Assembly (NCBI GenBank): GCA_944384655.1
Contig: CALWUF010000048.1
Location: 1 to 64,000 of the forward strand
DNA length: 64,000 bases
Reading direction: 5' to 3'
Origin: an uncultured Butyricicoccus sp.
GTDB lineage: Bacteria > Bacillota > Clostridia > Oscillospirales > Butyricicoccaceae
Shown here: positions 44,043 through 53,223 of the stretch, piece after piece
Layout of the letters: the number at the start of each line of letters is the position of its first letter
Numbering within the stretch: position 1 is the stretch's first letter
Notes under the pieces: model-generated
Seen by the model: the letters and a program-made list of their open reading frames with translations, nothing else
Database searches by the model: none
Told to the model about the DNA's origin: nothing
Program-made: the position numbers and the translations under genes

Positions 44043-45072
44043 ATTTTCTCCCATGCGCTTATTGGCGCATATCGCTGTGTTTATCGGACTGATTGCATTG
44101 ACATTTTATATCCTGCTGCGCGGACAGAATCTGTCCGAATTGTTGGGTGTTCTGCGAAGTGTGCGGGTGCACTGGTTGTTGCTCGGCGCAGCATGTATGT
44201 GCGTGTTCCTATTGTGCGAGGCAATCAATTTACGCCGTTGTCTGCGGCTGTTCCATTGCCGCTGTACACTGCTGCAAGCCATTCGCTATGCATTGACCGG
44301 CTTCTTTTTCAGTTCAATCACGCCGTCTGCCAGCGGCGGTCAGCCCATGCAGCTATATGCCATGCACCGGGATCACATTTCATTGTCCCATGGCACGCTT
44401 GCATTGCTCACACAATTTTCTTCTTTTCAAACAGTCACTGTCACATTTGCCACGGTCGGTTTTATCCTGCAATATACACGGTTGTCACAAAGTACAGGCA
44501 ATTTTCTCTGGCTGTTTGTATTCGGCGCAGCTTGTAATATTTTACTGTTGTCTTTCACGCTGATCGCACTCTTTTCCAAACGGCTGTCAAACGCACTGAT
44601 TGGTATCATTTGCAGGGTGCTGCGCGCATTGCACATCAAAAAGGCCGTCGCCATCGAACAGCAACTGACAAATCAACTCACACTGTATCAGCACAGCGCC
44701 GCATACCTTCGACGCAACCGCTCTACGCTGCTGCGTATCCTTGCGGTCACCGCCGTGCAAATCTCAGCATTTTACAGCATTCCTTATCTGGTATATCTAT
44801 CGCTCAATCTACCGGTATGTTCCTTCTGGATGCTCTTCTCACTTCAGGCAGTGTTGTATATATCGGTATCCTCTCTGCCGATTCCGGGCGCAGTGGGCGC
44901 GAATGAAAGCGCATTTTTGGTGCTGTTCCGCGCGATTTTCCCTGCGACAGCACTGCACAACGCCATGCTGCTCAGCCGCAGTGTAAGTTTTTATCTATTT
45001 GTCGCACTCAGCGGCTTCTGTGTCGCTGTTTCGTCATTCCTGGGAAAAAGAAAGAACAGCGAATCCGACTGA
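44032..45072 (+). CDS. Polytopic membrane protein, UPF0104/MprF-flippase-like
   Basis: A 346-residue integral membrane protein with about eight TM helices, of the lysylphosphatidylglycerol-synthase TM-region family. The signature SSITPSASGGQPMQ near residue 95 and SSLPIPGAVGANES near 285 are typical. It lacks the C-terminal aminoacyltransferase domain of full MprF, so a lipid-flippase or glycolipid role is likelier than lysyl transfer. Its ATG overlaps the deacetylase remnant's stop, which suggests both were once one cell-envelope operon. Confidence 0.85.
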   Translation: MDTKFSPMRLLAHIAVFIGLIALTFYILLRGQNLSELLGVLRSVRVHWLLLGAACMCVFLLCEAINLRRCLRLFHCRCTLLQAIRYALTGFFFSSITPSASGGQPMQLYAMHRDHISLSHGTLALLTQFSSFQTVTVTFATVGFILQYTRLSQSTGNFLWLFVFGAACNILLLSFTLIALFSKRLSNALIGIICRVLRALHIKKAVAIEQQLTNQLTLYQHSAAYLRRNRSTLLRILAVTAVQISAFYSIPYLVYLSLNLPVCSFWMLFSLQAVLYISVSSLPIPGAVGANESAFLVLFRAIFPATALHNAMLLSRSVSFYLFVALSGFCVAVSSFLGKRKNSESD

Positions 45073-45093
45073 CCCGCAGCCGGTTCGCTGTTC
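45054..45093 (+). terminator. Terminator of the membrane-protein gene
   Basis: 13-bp stem GAACAGCGAA-CCG/CGGTTCGCTGTTC that overlaps the stop codon, then TTATATTTC. Confidence 0.7.
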
Positions 45094-45115
45094 TTATATT
45101 TCTATGTTTTATGTA

Positions 45116-46054
45116 TTACATGGTGTAAACCTTGATGGTTTCATATACCTCATAGGCTTGTTTCATCGTCGCCATCTGTGTACCGGGCAGCTTTGCAGAT
45201 GCCGTACCCATGGCAACGGCAAACTTGGCAAGCTCCTCGTTAGACATGCCCTGATTGTATGCATGTGCAATTGCGCCAACCATTGCGTCGCCCGAACCGA
45301 CGGCACTTTTATCTGCCGGACCTGCATCTGCCACCATATACAGAGGCGTTTCATCCGGAAAGACAAAAATTGCACCGTTGTGACCGAGTGACGCGCAGAT
45401 GGTTTGTGCACCCTGTTCACGCAGCGGCAGAACGCGTTCCAATGCTTCCTCGGGATCATGCGTGCGCGGCATATCTGTCAACTTGGCAAGCTCAGTCGTA
45501 TTCGGCTTGATGAAATCCGGTCTGCACGGCAGGACGCTGCGCAACGTTGCGCCGTCGCAGTCAACCAGCAGCGGACACCCCGCCTTCTTAATAATCTTAA
45601 TGATTTTGAGATACTGTTTGAGCTTCATGCCAGGCGGGACGCGTCCACACAAAACAAATAAATTATGCGGATCGAGATACAGCTTGAGCTTTTCGATAAA
45701 GCGCAGATAATCCTCATCGGTGACCACAGTACCCGGTTCATTGAGATCGGTATGGCTACCGTCCGGATGAACCAACTGGGTGTTGATTCGAGTCTCACCT
45801 GCAACGTCCGTAAAATCGTGATGGATGCCGAGTGCGGTCAGCCCATTTTTCAAGGTACGACCATTATTGCCGCCAGTGAATCCCATGGCTACACTCTCTC
45901 CACCGAGTGCACGGATTGCTCTGGAGACATTGATGCCGCGTCCGCCGACCTCGACAAAACTCTGAGAAACGCTGTTTACTGTTCCGAACTCGATTGGCTC
46001 GTCGATAATCAGTGTCCGGTCAATCGCCGGGTTCAGCGTTATGGTTATTATCAT
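45116..46054 (-). CDS. PfkB-family sugar kinase (1-phosphofructokinase-like)
   Basis: A 312-residue ribokinase-fold kinase of the hexose-phosphate branch (FruK/LacC). N-terminal ITLNPAIDRTLII and VGGRGINVSRAI with the substrate-binding GG, and C-terminal catalytic AVGSGDAMVGA with the base Asp. FruK acts on fructose-1-phosphate and LacC on tagatose-6-phosphate; sequence alone does not decide. No PTS or fru regulator is adjacent. AGGAGGG lies 7 nt before the ATG. Monocistronic. Confidence 0.87.
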   Translation of the reverse strand: MIITITLNPAIDRTLIIDEPIEFGTVNSVSQSFVEVGGRGINVSRAIRALGGESVAMGFTGGNNGRTLKNGLTALGIHHDFTDVAGETRINTQLVHPDGSHTDLNEPGTVVTDEDYLRFIEKLKLYLDPHNLFVLCGRVPPGMKLKQYLKIIKIIKKAGCPLLVDCDGATLRSVLPCRPDFIKPNTTELAKLTDMPRTHDPEEALERVLPLREQGAQTICASLGHNGAIFVFPDETPLYMVADAGPADKSAVGSGDAMVGAIAHAYNQGMSNEELAKFAVAMGTASAKLPGTQMATMKQAYEVYETIKVYTM

Positions 46055-46113
46055 GGATAAACCCTCCTGCTTTCAGTAAAAAATGGACGCATGGTTTATC
46101 AGTGTTGTCCTAC

Positions 46114-46141
46114 ATTATATTTTACATAATTTCTGGTGCAA
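46114..46141 (-). promoter_or_regulatory. Promoter of the PfkB-family kinase gene
   Basis: On the minus strand TTGCAC, a 16-nt spacer and TATAAT (an alternative TTTACA-N17-TAAAAT overlaps it). Confidence 0.6.
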
Positions 46142-46269
46142 TGTAAATGACAAACTGAAAGATTTTTTGTTTCTTTCGGCTGAGTTTGGCGTTTCACCTG
46201 CCAAAATCCTCATCCTTCAGCAGTCTCCGACTGAAAGCGATCCTTTCCACCATTGTGGCATCTTTTACT

Positions 46270-46710
46270 TCAAGATGTAATTTCATGCGGTTCATCGTCC
46301 GTCTGATACAGCTCCTGCCGTATCATGTTGAACATATCCTCTGCCATCGTCAAAATATTATATACCTGTGTTTCTGTCAGTTCAAATGGGAGGTCTGTGG
46401 GATATCGCGTTTCAATATAATAGTTATTGAGCGCAGCGCTCTCATCCAGATAATGAATGAACCGATCGTCACACATTGCCGCTTGCCGGCACAAAAAGGT
46501 CAAGTTATGCCCGTCAAAATGGCGTCCGACACGAAACAGCAAATAACCTTTGAGAGCTTTTTCAATTGCCTGCTGGCAGTGGAACGCCACGGCCATTTCA
46601 TCCCCGCTCCACGTGAGCAGGATACGCGCACTTTGCAGATCGCTGAGCGCTTTTTCCAGCCATTTGTAATAATACCGGCTGTCAGTGCTCCCCTTTCGTC
46701 GTCTGGCCAT
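46270..46710 (-). CDS. HEPN-domain protein (possible RNase toxin)
   Basis: A 146-residue helical HEPN protein: YYYKWLEKALSDLQSARILL, AFHCQQAIEKALKGYLLF, a GHNL segment at the place of the family's T/P-H-D-L, and ETRYPTDLPFE near the C-terminus. HEPN partners of MNT proteins are typically RNase toxins; an R-x4-H pattern exists (RHFDGH). The start ATG 46710 lies inside the MNT gene (29-nt overlap), the normal coupling of such pairs. The long upstream extension of the frame is discarded. Confidence 0.82.
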   Translation of the reverse strand: MARRRKGSTDSRYYYKWLEKALSDLQSARILLTWSGDEMAVAFHCQQAIEKALKGYLLFRVGRHFDGHNLTFLCRQAAMCDDRFIHYLDESAALNNYYIETRYPTDLPFELTETQVYNILTMAEDMFNMIRQELYQTDDEPHEITS

Positions 46711-46993
46711 ACAATACCGTCCCCTTCTTCTCAATTGCAGACGCATAGCTTCCTGCGTCCTTGCGCATGTTGATCCATTCGTCCGTGTTGTACAATAAAA
46801 ACTGCACAGGGAATGGAGCATTGACCTCCAGATACAACTGGCGCAGCAAGCGCTTTTTATCACACATCACATCTACAATAATGCACAGGTTTGCCGATCT
46901 CATATTTTGACCTGTCATCTTTTCGCCGTATAAAATGACGCGGCTTGGATGGCAATATTGAATGACTGTTTCGAGAACTTCCTTGAAATCCAT
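46682..46993 (-). CDS. Minimal nucleotidyltransferase (MNT), degenerate
   Basis: A 103-residue MNT-like antitoxin candidate upstream of the HEPN gene. The fold signature is present (SRVILYGEKMTG, LCIIVDVM, FPVQFLLYNTDEW) but the catalytic GSx(n)DxD is eroded: the GS serine is Glu (YGEK) and the aspartate pair reads ANLC. Antitoxins of this class AMPylate the HEPN toxin; this one may act by binding only. ATG 46993 follows GGGGTGA. It lies 21 nt after the thioesterase stop. Confidence 0.75.
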   Translation of the reverse strand: MDFKEVLETVIQYCHPSRVILYGEKMTGQNMRSANLCIIVDVMCDKKRLLRQLYLEVNAPFPVQFLLYNTDEWINMRKDAGSYASAIEKKGTVLYGQTTKGEH

Positions 46994-47014
46994 GCTTGTC
47001 ACCCCCTATCCGGG

Positions 47015-47737
47015 TTAAAATGCGGAAAAAACCACTTCTGATTGAACCTTTTCCTTTTCGCCATCAAATGCTGCCACACAAAGTGCGCCGTCCGCACCCA
47101 TACCACGTGCCAGTGTCAGCTTTGTACCACAGGTCGTTTCGGAGAGATAATTGACCTGCATCTGCGAGACCCAACGTGTTTCATCCTCTTCCAAACCAAA
47201 TGCATCTGACAAAATATCCACTGCTTTGACATTATTCAAGTGATGATTCACATCAATGTCACTATATCGCACAACCCGGTCAAAACACGGCTGTAAATGT
47301 TCGGTACGAATTGCCTTGAGCATTTCCGGTTTTCCGACAATCTGATCTTTGAATGTGATATCCAACGCACTCGGACGCAGCAGCCGATGTGTTTCCATGT
47401 TGACAATCGCCCACATGGTAACCGCACTGCCCACCACGCCGTCTGCCGTCTCAAAGGAAAAATCACGATACCACGACGCGCCTTTGATCTGACGCGGCCA
47501 TGTCGTCACGCGCACGGTTTCATACGAATGCAGCGGACGATTGATCTTATATTTCAGCCGGGACATGACCCAAAACCCGTTGTATTCCGCGACCTTTTCT
47601 GAAAGCCCCATCTCCCCCGCATGGCGGGTGGCGAGATCCTGCATAAAATCAATGATGGCGGACGGGCGGGCAATCCCCCGTCCGTCAATATGCCCGATAT
47701 CGAGCGCATATTCTTTGGACATCTGACACTGCGGCAT
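47015..47737 (-). CDS. Acyl-ACP thioesterase (FatA/FatB family)
   Basis: A 240-residue double-hotdog thioesterase that releases fatty acids from acyl carrier protein. First hotdog: YALDIGHIDGRGIARPSAIIDFMQDLA; conserved WVMSRLKYKI; second hotdog with the catalytic Asn/His segment SDIDVNHHLNNVKAVD and QVNYLSE. AAGGAGG lies 9 nt before ATG 47737. First gene of a run with the MNT/HEPN pair, though a functional link is not obvious. Confidence 0.9.
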   Translation of the reverse strand: MPQCQMSKEYALDIGHIDGRGIARPSAIIDFMQDLATRHAGEMGLSEKVAEYNGFWVMSRLKYKINRPLHSYETVRVTTWPRQIKGASWYRDFSFETADGVVGSAVTMWAIVNMETHRLLRPSALDITFKDQIVGKPEMLKAIRTEHLQPCFDRVVRYSDIDVNHHLNNVKAVDILSDAFGLEEDETRWVSQMQVNYLSETTCGTKLTLARGMGADGALCVAAFDGEKEKVQSEVVFSAF

Positions 47738-47837
47738 CTGTCTTTTCCTCCTTGGCTGTGATTTTCTGATACGTTCAGTATACCGCATTTGCGTGCGAAT
47801 GAAAAGATTTGTTCACAAAATTCTCCTTTCTTCCGCG

Positions 47838-47866
47838 TTGTTCAATGGAGACAATTGTGATAGACT
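47838..47866 (+). promoter_or_regulatory. Promoter of the GNAT gene
   Basis: TTGTTC, a 17-nt spacer ending in TGA (extended -10), and TAGACT. Confidence 0.5.
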
Positions 47867-47894
47867 GATGGTAATAGAAAGGATGTGCATCAAT

Positions 47895-48386
47895 ATGGAA
47901 TTGACCTATCAACAGGTTTCCGACTCAGAAATCAATACCCTCGCTGCACTTGCCAGTGAAATCTGGCATGAATTTTTTCCCGGTATCATTTCCGCCGGGC
48001 AGGTGGACTATATGGTTGAAAAATTCCAATCGGCATCTGCCATGCAGCAGCAACTTGCGGAAGGCTATCAGTATTATCTCGTGTACGCTGGCACAGAACT
48101 CATCGGATATATCGGCGTACATCCGGAAGATACCTTGTTGTTTCTCAGCAAGCTGTATCTCAAAAAGCAACATCGTGGTCGCGGATATGGGCGCAAAATG
48201 ATCGAATTTGTCGCCGGACTCGCGCGTGAGCTTGGCAAATGCGGCGTGTATCTCACCGTCAACCGCCACAATGAACATACCATTGCGGTCTATCATGCCA
48301 CTGGTTTTCAAACCGTACGCACACAGGTTGCCGACATCGGCAATGGATATGTCATGGATGATTATATCATGCAACTTGCCGTATAA
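47895..48386 (+). CDS. GNAT-family N-acetyltransferase
   Basis: A 163-residue acetyltransferase. Motif A for acetyl-CoA is LYLKKQHRGRGYGRKMIEF, with a GNAT C-terminal NRHNEHTIAVYHATGFQTV. The substrate is unknown. ATG 47895 has AAAGGATG about 11 nt upstream; the earlier in-frame ATG codons have no site and would overlap the promoter. Confidence 0.88.
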   Translation: MELTYQQVSDSEINTLAALASEIWHEFFPGIISAGQVDYMVEKFQSASAMQQQLAEGYQYYLVYAGTELIGYIGVHPEDTLLFLSKLYLKKQHRGRGYGRKMIEFVAGLARELGKCGVYLTVNRHNEHTIAVYHATGFQTVRTQVADIGNGYVMDDYIMQLAV

Positions 48387-48433
48387 TGTTCCCTTGTCCC
48401 GCGTAAGATAGACCAGGGACAGGAGGGGTGTCT

Positions 48434-49753
48434 ATGAAAAAACTGTTTGCGCTGACCGTGCTGTTTCTCGCACTGGTCGGCGGTATTCTGTGGTATTCAG
48501 GTGATTCCGCTGCGTTGGAACTGCCTGATTTGACCAATCTGATCACACAGACGGATTCGAGCGCTGACAACACGGAAATAGATACGGAAAATACGGAAAC
48601 ACAGACGGAAACAAAAACCAGTCCTCTGTCTTCGCTGGTTGAAACGCGCGCGGTCTGGGTAGCCACGGCCTATGCCATCGATTATCCGTCCGAGCCGACA
48701 ACCGATGCCGCCGCACTCAAAGCCAGATGCAATGAAATTTTGGACGAGGCCTCGGCGAATGGCTGCAATACCGTATATTTCCAGGTACGTCCGACAGCGG
48801 ATGCTTTTTATCCATCCGACCTGTTCCCATGGAGCCGGTATTTGACTGGCACTTGCGGCACTGCACCGGAAGATGACTTCGATCCGCTGGCTTACTGGAC
48901 AGAACAAGCCCATGCACGCGGCATGAAGCTGCAAGCCTGGGTCAATCCTTATCGCATCTGTGCCGGACAAAATGCAGCCGCTGATTTTGAAGCTCTGCCT
49001 GACGACTCCCCTGCAAAACAGCATCCGGAATGGGTCGTGCAATGCAACGGGGGATATTATTTCGATCCCGGTATTCCCGAGGTGCGGCAGCTCATCTGTG
49101 ACGGCGTTGAAGAAATCGTGAAAAATTACGATGTGGATGGCATCCAATTCGACGATTATTTCTATCCCTCCACAGATTTCGCGGACGATACAACCTATGC
49201 CGAAAGCGGTACGGAACTGAACCTGAGTGACTGGCGGCGCGACAATGTCAACCAGCTTGTACAGGCAGTTGGCGAAACGGTACACAAAGAAGCAAAAAAT
49301 CCCATCTGTGTGTTCGGCATCAGCCCTTCCGGCATCTGGCGCAACAAAGGTGTGAACGTCTTCGGCGGCAGCGATACGAATGGATATGAACACTATACAT
49401 CATCCTATGCCGACTCGCTCACCTGGATCAAAAATGGTTGGATTGATTATATCTGTCCACAGATCTACTGGGAAATTGGCGACGAAGCCGCAGATTTTGA
49501 CACGCTTGCACATTGGTGGGCGCAGCAGGTTGACGGCACAGATGTCAACCTGATTCTGGGTCTCGCAGCATATAAAATTGGCAGTACGGAGTACACCGAT
49601 ACGTGGCGCATGGATGGCAATGCAGAAATTTCCCGCCAGCTCAACTTGATGCGCGATATCGACGGCGTAGATGGCTGTGCCCTATTCAGCTATCGCAACT
49701 TGGAACAGACGGACGGACTGTCCGACGTGCTCAAACAAGCCTGGACACAATAA
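48434..49753 (+). CDS. GHL10-type glycosidase-like exported protein
   Basis: A 439-residue exported protein: N-terminal signal or TM anchor (residues about 3-22), a Thr/Glu-rich linker (residues about 40-65), then a TIM-barrel of the GHL10 (PF02638, DUF187) family with TRAVWVATAYAIDYP, NTVYFQVRPTADAFYPS, LQAWVNPYRI, VDGIQFDDYFYP and ICPQIYWEIG. The family is thought to act on cell-wall or other glycans. ATG 48434 follows AGGAGG by 7 nt. Confidence 0.88.
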   Translation: MKKLFALTVLFLALVGGILWYSGDSAALELPDLTNLITQTDSSADNTEIDTENTETQTETKTSPLSSLVETRAVWVATAYAIDYPSEPTTDAAALKARCNEILDEASANGCNTVYFQVRPTADAFYPSDLFPWSRYLTGTCGTAPEDDFDPLAYWTEQAHARGMKLQAWVNPYRICAGQNAAADFEALPDDSPAKQHPEWVVQCNGGYYFDPGIPEVRQLICDGVEEIVKNYDVDGIQFDDYFYPSTDFADDTTYAESGTELNLSDWRRDNVNQLVQAVGETVHKEAKNPICVFGISPSGIWRNKGVNVFGGSDTNGYEHYTSSYADSLTWIKNGWIDYICPQIYWEIGDEAADFDTLAHWWAQQVDGTDVNLILGLAAYKIGSTEYTDTWRMDGNAEISRQLNLMRDIDGVDGCALFSYRNLEQTDGLSDVLKQAWTQ

Positions 49754-49782
49754 AATCTCAATCATTGTGAGAGACAAAGAAA

Positions 49783-49830
49783 GACGGAACTTCCGGCACG
49801 AGAAATTGTGCGCAGCGTTCCGCCTTTTTT
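49783..49830 (+). terminator. Terminator of the GHL10 gene
   Basis: GACGGAAC pairs with GTTCCGCC (one mismatch), with inner GCAC/GTGC, then TTTTTTC. Confidence 0.75.
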
Positions 49831-49998
49831 CTTGATGGCGGTCCCTTTCCATTGTCATACGTCCTGCCAAATTTTTGATGAAATCCATTGATGTTCCTGG
49901 TAGAATCTGCTACATTTATAATATCTTATCCCCCTGGATCATCCCAACTTTTGCAGTGCGGACAGAGGGGGCAATCTCCCGAAAGGAAGGATCGTACA

Positions 49999-50325
49999 AT
50001 GAAGATTGAACGCATCGAAAACATGGCGGGCGGCAAAGGTCATATCCTCATCAAGCGCCTGCTCGGCGAAAAGGAACTGAATGGAAAATGTGGTCTGTAT
50101 GCAGAGGTCACCATCGAGCCCGGCTGTTCACTCGGCTATCATGAGCACCACAACGAAAGTGAAACGTATTACATCCTCTCCGGCGTCGGTGATTACAATG
50201 ACAACGGTACCGTGCGCCCGGTGCAGGCAGGCGACGTTACATTTACGCCGGACGGTTGCGGACACGGTCTCGAAAATACCGGTGATACAGACCTTGTATT
50301 CATGGCATTGATTATTTTCGACTGA
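49999..50325 (+). CDS. Single-domain cupin protein
   Basis: A 108-residue cupin. Motif 1 is SLGYHEHHNESETYYILSGVG with the metal-binding His/His/Glu, motif 2 is AGDVTFTPDGCGHGLENTG with the last His. It could be a small sugar isomerase, dioxygenase-like or sensor protein; sequence does not decide. Start ATG 49999 follows GAAAGGAAGG; the upstream open frame lacks a site. Confidence 0.85.
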   Translation: MKIERIENMAGGKGHILIKRLLGEKELNGKCGLYAEVTIEPGCSLGYHEHHNESETYYILSGVGDYNDNGTVRPVQAGDVTFTPDGCGHGLENTGDTDLVFMALIIFD

Positions 50326-50346
50326 TTTGTTTAATAAGATGAAAAC

Positions 50347-50374
50347 AGCCGCCGGAACTTGCGTTCCGACGGCT
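50347..50374. terminator. Terminator between cupin and recG
   Basis: 12-bp stem (one mismatch) AGCCGCCGGAAC/GTTCCGACGGCT; the minus exit TGTTTTCATCTT serves recG and the plus exit TTGTTGCCC serves the cupin gene. Confidence 0.75.
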
Positions 50375-50417
50375 TTGTTGCCCTTCTTTTCAAACTGTAC
50401 GGTTGTATATTGCGGTT

Positions 50418-52454
50418 TCAGTTTAAGCTCCCTTCGCCATACTGCGCGAACAGCTTTTCTATCCGTGCCCGCAGCACAGGTTCATGGATCAGTTCCGGAT
50501 CACAGGTCAAAAGCTCATCTGCCGCGCATCGCGCCTGCTCAAGCACATCCATATCCCCCGCAAGATCGGCCAATTTCATCGGCGGCAGACCATGCTGCCG
50601 TGTGCCAAAGAAATCACCGGCCCCGCGCATTTCCAAATCCTTCTGTGCAATGACAAAACCGTCGTTTGTGTGCACGAGTGTTTTCAGTCTCTCACGCGCA
50701 TCTGCACCGCGGTCTGCGCCGTAAAAGACACAATAGGATTGCCGCTTGCCACGTCCGACACGCCCGCGCAATTGATGCAATTGTGATAAACCAAAGCAAT
50801 CGCCATCCTCCACAACCATCAGCGCTGCATTCGGCACATTTACGCCCACTTCAATGACCGTTGTAGAAACCAGAATATCGATCCTCCCAGCCGCAAAATC
50901 CGCCATAATCTGTTCTCTTTCCGCTGCTTTGGTGCGCCCATGCACAAGTGCAATGCGGCGGTGCGGCAATACACCTGTCAGACGTTCGGCTGTACGCTCC
51001 GCACTCGTGCGCCCACTCTCCCCATCCCCGACCAGCGGGCAGACAACATATACCTGTCCGCCTTCCGCACATTGCCGGTCAATAAAGGCGTCGATGCGCG
51101 GACGCATGCCCTCGCCCACCGCATAGGTTCTGATTCTTTGCCGTCCGGGCGGCAATTCATCAATCACCGACACATCCAGATCGCCATAGATCAGCAGTGC
51201 AAGTGTGCGCGGGATCGGTGTGGCAGACATGACGAGCAGATGGACATTTTCCCCTTTTGCTGTCAGCATGGCGCGCTGATTTACACCGAAACGATGCTGT
51301 TCATCCACCACTGCCACAGCCAGATCGTGAAACCGTACCGTGTCACTCAGGATGGCATGCGTCCCGATGACGACAGAAATATCTCCGCTTTCCATCGCCT
51401 GTACGATATCACGCTTCTGTTTTGCGCCCATCGAGCCGACAAGTAACCCGCATGAAACGCCCAGTTTTTCGAGCAGCGGCTTGAGCGTTTGTATGTGCTG
51501 CTGTGCCAGCAGCTCCGTCGGCGCCATGATCGCTGCCTGCCGTCCATTTTTCGCTGCAAGATAACACAGCGCCGCCGCAACCATCGTCTTGCCCGAACCG
51601 ACATCACCCTGGATCAGCCGGCTGAGCGGTCGCCCGGCTGCAATATCCAGCGTACACGCCTCGATCGCGCGCATCTGTGCCCCAGTCAATGAAAACGGCA
51701 AGGCACGATACAAGGCATGCAAGCTCAAATCGCGCAATTGTGCACCCTGTTTGCCCGACCGCCGCGCCCGCAAAAATCTCATGCCGCACGACAACAGAAA
51801 AAATTCTTCAAACACCATGCGACGGCGCGCCTGCTGTGCCTGCCGCATATCCTGCGGACGATGGATCTCAAACAGCACATCCCGAATGGGCGCAAAGCCC
51901 TGTCGGTTGCGAACGCTCTCCGGCAGGAAATCAGGCAGATCATCCGGAACGGCAGCCAGTGCGGCGTCAGTGACACGGTAGAGATCGCGTTGATGCAACC
52001 CCGCTGTGAGTGGATATACCGGAAGGATACGGCCTGTCCGGTTATCCGCGCCAACCGGTTCAAAGTCCGGCGACAACATGACAAATCCACCGCCTTCTAC
52101 CTGCACCTTACCGTAAAAAGCGTATTCTTTTCCAACTTCCAGGGTAGCCGCGGCATATTTATTGTTAAAAAACCGCAGCGTCAATGCGCCGCTCTCATCA
52201 TAGACCGTACAGCGCGTCACATCCATGCCGCGGCGGATATGCGCCGTTTTGGGCAGCATGCCCACAATGGCATGCACGCACTGTTTTTCTCCATCCGTCA
52301 ACCGTCGGATGGGCGTGATCTGCGTGCGGTCTTCATACCCGCGCGGATAGCACTGTATGGCATCTTCCAGCGTTATAATGCCGAGTTTTTCCAACAACTC
52401 TGCCTTTTTAGGTCCGATTCCACGCACAAAGCGGACATGATCCTGTAATTTCAT
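50418..52454 (-). CDS. recG: ATP-dependent DNA helicase RecG
   Basis: A 678-residue branched-DNA helicase that regresses stalled forks. N-terminal wedge/OB domain (DVTRCTVYDESGALTLRFFNN), then SF2 motifs I RLIQGDVGSGKTMVA, II VVDEQHRFGV, III MSATPIPRT, and VI QLHQLRGRVGRG with the TRG-like helical hairpin after it. Length is normal. Its ATG overlaps the lexA stop by 4 nt (ATGA), so the two genes form an operon and share lexA's control. Confidence 0.96.
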   Translation of the reverse strand: MKLQDHVRFVRGIGPKKAELLEKLGIITLEDAIQCYPRGYEDRTQITPIRRLTDGEKQCVHAIVGMLPKTAHIRRGMDVTRCTVYDESGALTLRFFNNKYAAATLEVGKEYAFYGKVQVEGGGFVMLSPDFEPVGADNRTGRILPVYPLTAGLHQRDLYRVTDAALAAVPDDLPDFLPESVRNRQGFAPIRDVLFEIHRPQDMRQAQQARRRMVFEEFFLLSCGMRFLRARRSGKQGAQLRDLSLHALYRALPFSLTGAQMRAIEACTLDIAAGRPLSRLIQGDVGSGKTMVAAALCYLAAKNGRQAAIMAPTELLAQQHIQTLKPLLEKLGVSCGLLVGSMGAKQKRDIVQAMESGDISVVIGTHAILSDTVRFHDLAVAVVDEQHRFGVNQRAMLTAKGENVHLLVMSATPIPRTLALLIYGDLDVSVIDELPPGRQRIRTYAVGEGMRPRIDAFIDRQCAEGGQVYVVCPLVGDGESGRTSAERTAERLTGVLPHRRIALVHGRTKAAEREQIMADFAAGRIDILVSTTVIEVGVNVPNAALMVVEDGDCFGLSQLHQLRGRVGRGKRQSYCVFYGADRGADARERLKTLVHTNDGFVIAQKDLEMRGAGDFFGTRQHGLPPMKLADLAGDMDVLEQARCAADELLTCDPELIHEPVLRARIEKLFAQYGEGSLN

Positions 52455-53050
52455 ATCGGATAGGTGCGTACAACCTTGGCGACAACGCCGAGAATGTAGG
52501 CATGGTCGCCTGGAATCGGACGGTATGCTGGATTTTCGGGCATGAGCCAGATATGCCCGTCCTTTTTTTCCAGCCGCTTACAAGTCGCTTCATCTTCAAT
52601 CATCGCCACGACAATCTGTCCGTGCTGCGCATAATTTTGACTGCGCACGACAATATAATCTCCATCGAGAATACCCGCGCCTGTCATGGAATCACCTCGG
52701 ATACGCAGAGCAAAGAAATCGCCATATTTGCCATCCAAATCGACGTGCAGCACACCTTCCGCCTGCTCTACGGCAAGAATGGGCATACCTGCGGTCACAC
52801 GTCCGAGAATCGGTACGGCGTCGCCGCCCGGCGCACCACTGCCCGCCAATGTAATCGCACGTGTCTTGTGATCATCTTTCTCCAGATATCCCATCTCACG
52901 CAGGCGCTTGAGGTGCGCATGCACAGACGATGGCGAACGCAATCCAACAGCTGCTGCAATTTCCCGCACAGATGGCGGATATCCCTGCCTGGCTGTATAT
53001 TTGCGGATAAATGTCAAAATCTGCCTCTGTTTTTCGGAAATCAACCGCAT
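52451..53050 (-). CDS. lexA: SOS repressor LexA
   Basis: A 199-residue repressor and self-cleaving protease. N-terminal winged helix (YPPSVREIAAAVGL, SSVHAHLKRL), cleavage site Ala87-Gly88 in VTAGMP, and the Ser/Lys dyad Ser121 (GDSM) and Lys158 (DEATCKRL). AAAGGATGG precedes the ATG. A CAAACAAATGTTTG palindrome overlaps its promoter, consistent with autoregulation. recG follows in the same operon. Confidence 0.96.
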   Translation of the reverse strand: MRLISEKQRQILTFIRKYTARQGYPPSVREIAAAVGLRSPSSVHAHLKRLREMGYLEKDDHKTRAITLAGSGAPGGDAVPILGRVTAGMPILAVEQAEGVLHVDLDGKYGDFFALRIRGDSMTGAGILDGDYIVVRSQNYAQHGQIVVAMIEDEATCKRLEKKDGHIWLMPENPAYRPIPGDHAYILGVVAKVVRTYPI

Positions 53051-53091
53051 GATACCCCATCCTTTCTCATCGGTCCTTTCTGAATACTTTT

Positions 53092-53121
53092 ATTTTATCG
53101 AATTCCATGCAAAAAAGCAAA
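53092..53121 (-). promoter_or_regulatory. Promoter of lexA-recG
   Basis: On the minus strand TTTGCT, an 18-nt spacer and TAAAAT; the -35 lies inside the LexA-box-like palindrome. Confidence 0.5.
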
Positions 53122-53131
53122 CAAATGTTTG
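53118..53131. promoter_or_regulatory. LexA-box-like operator
   Basis: CAAACAAATGTTTG, a 14-nt near-perfect palindrome similar to the Gram-positive SOS box (CGAACATATGTTCG), about 70 nt upstream of lexA. Confidence 0.55.
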
Positions 53132-53223
53132 TTTTTTACGCCGGACATAGATACGCTTACCAGACATTTCTATTTGATATGCCGGATAACAAAAACTTCA
53201 TCGAGCGCAATTGTAAAATCCCC

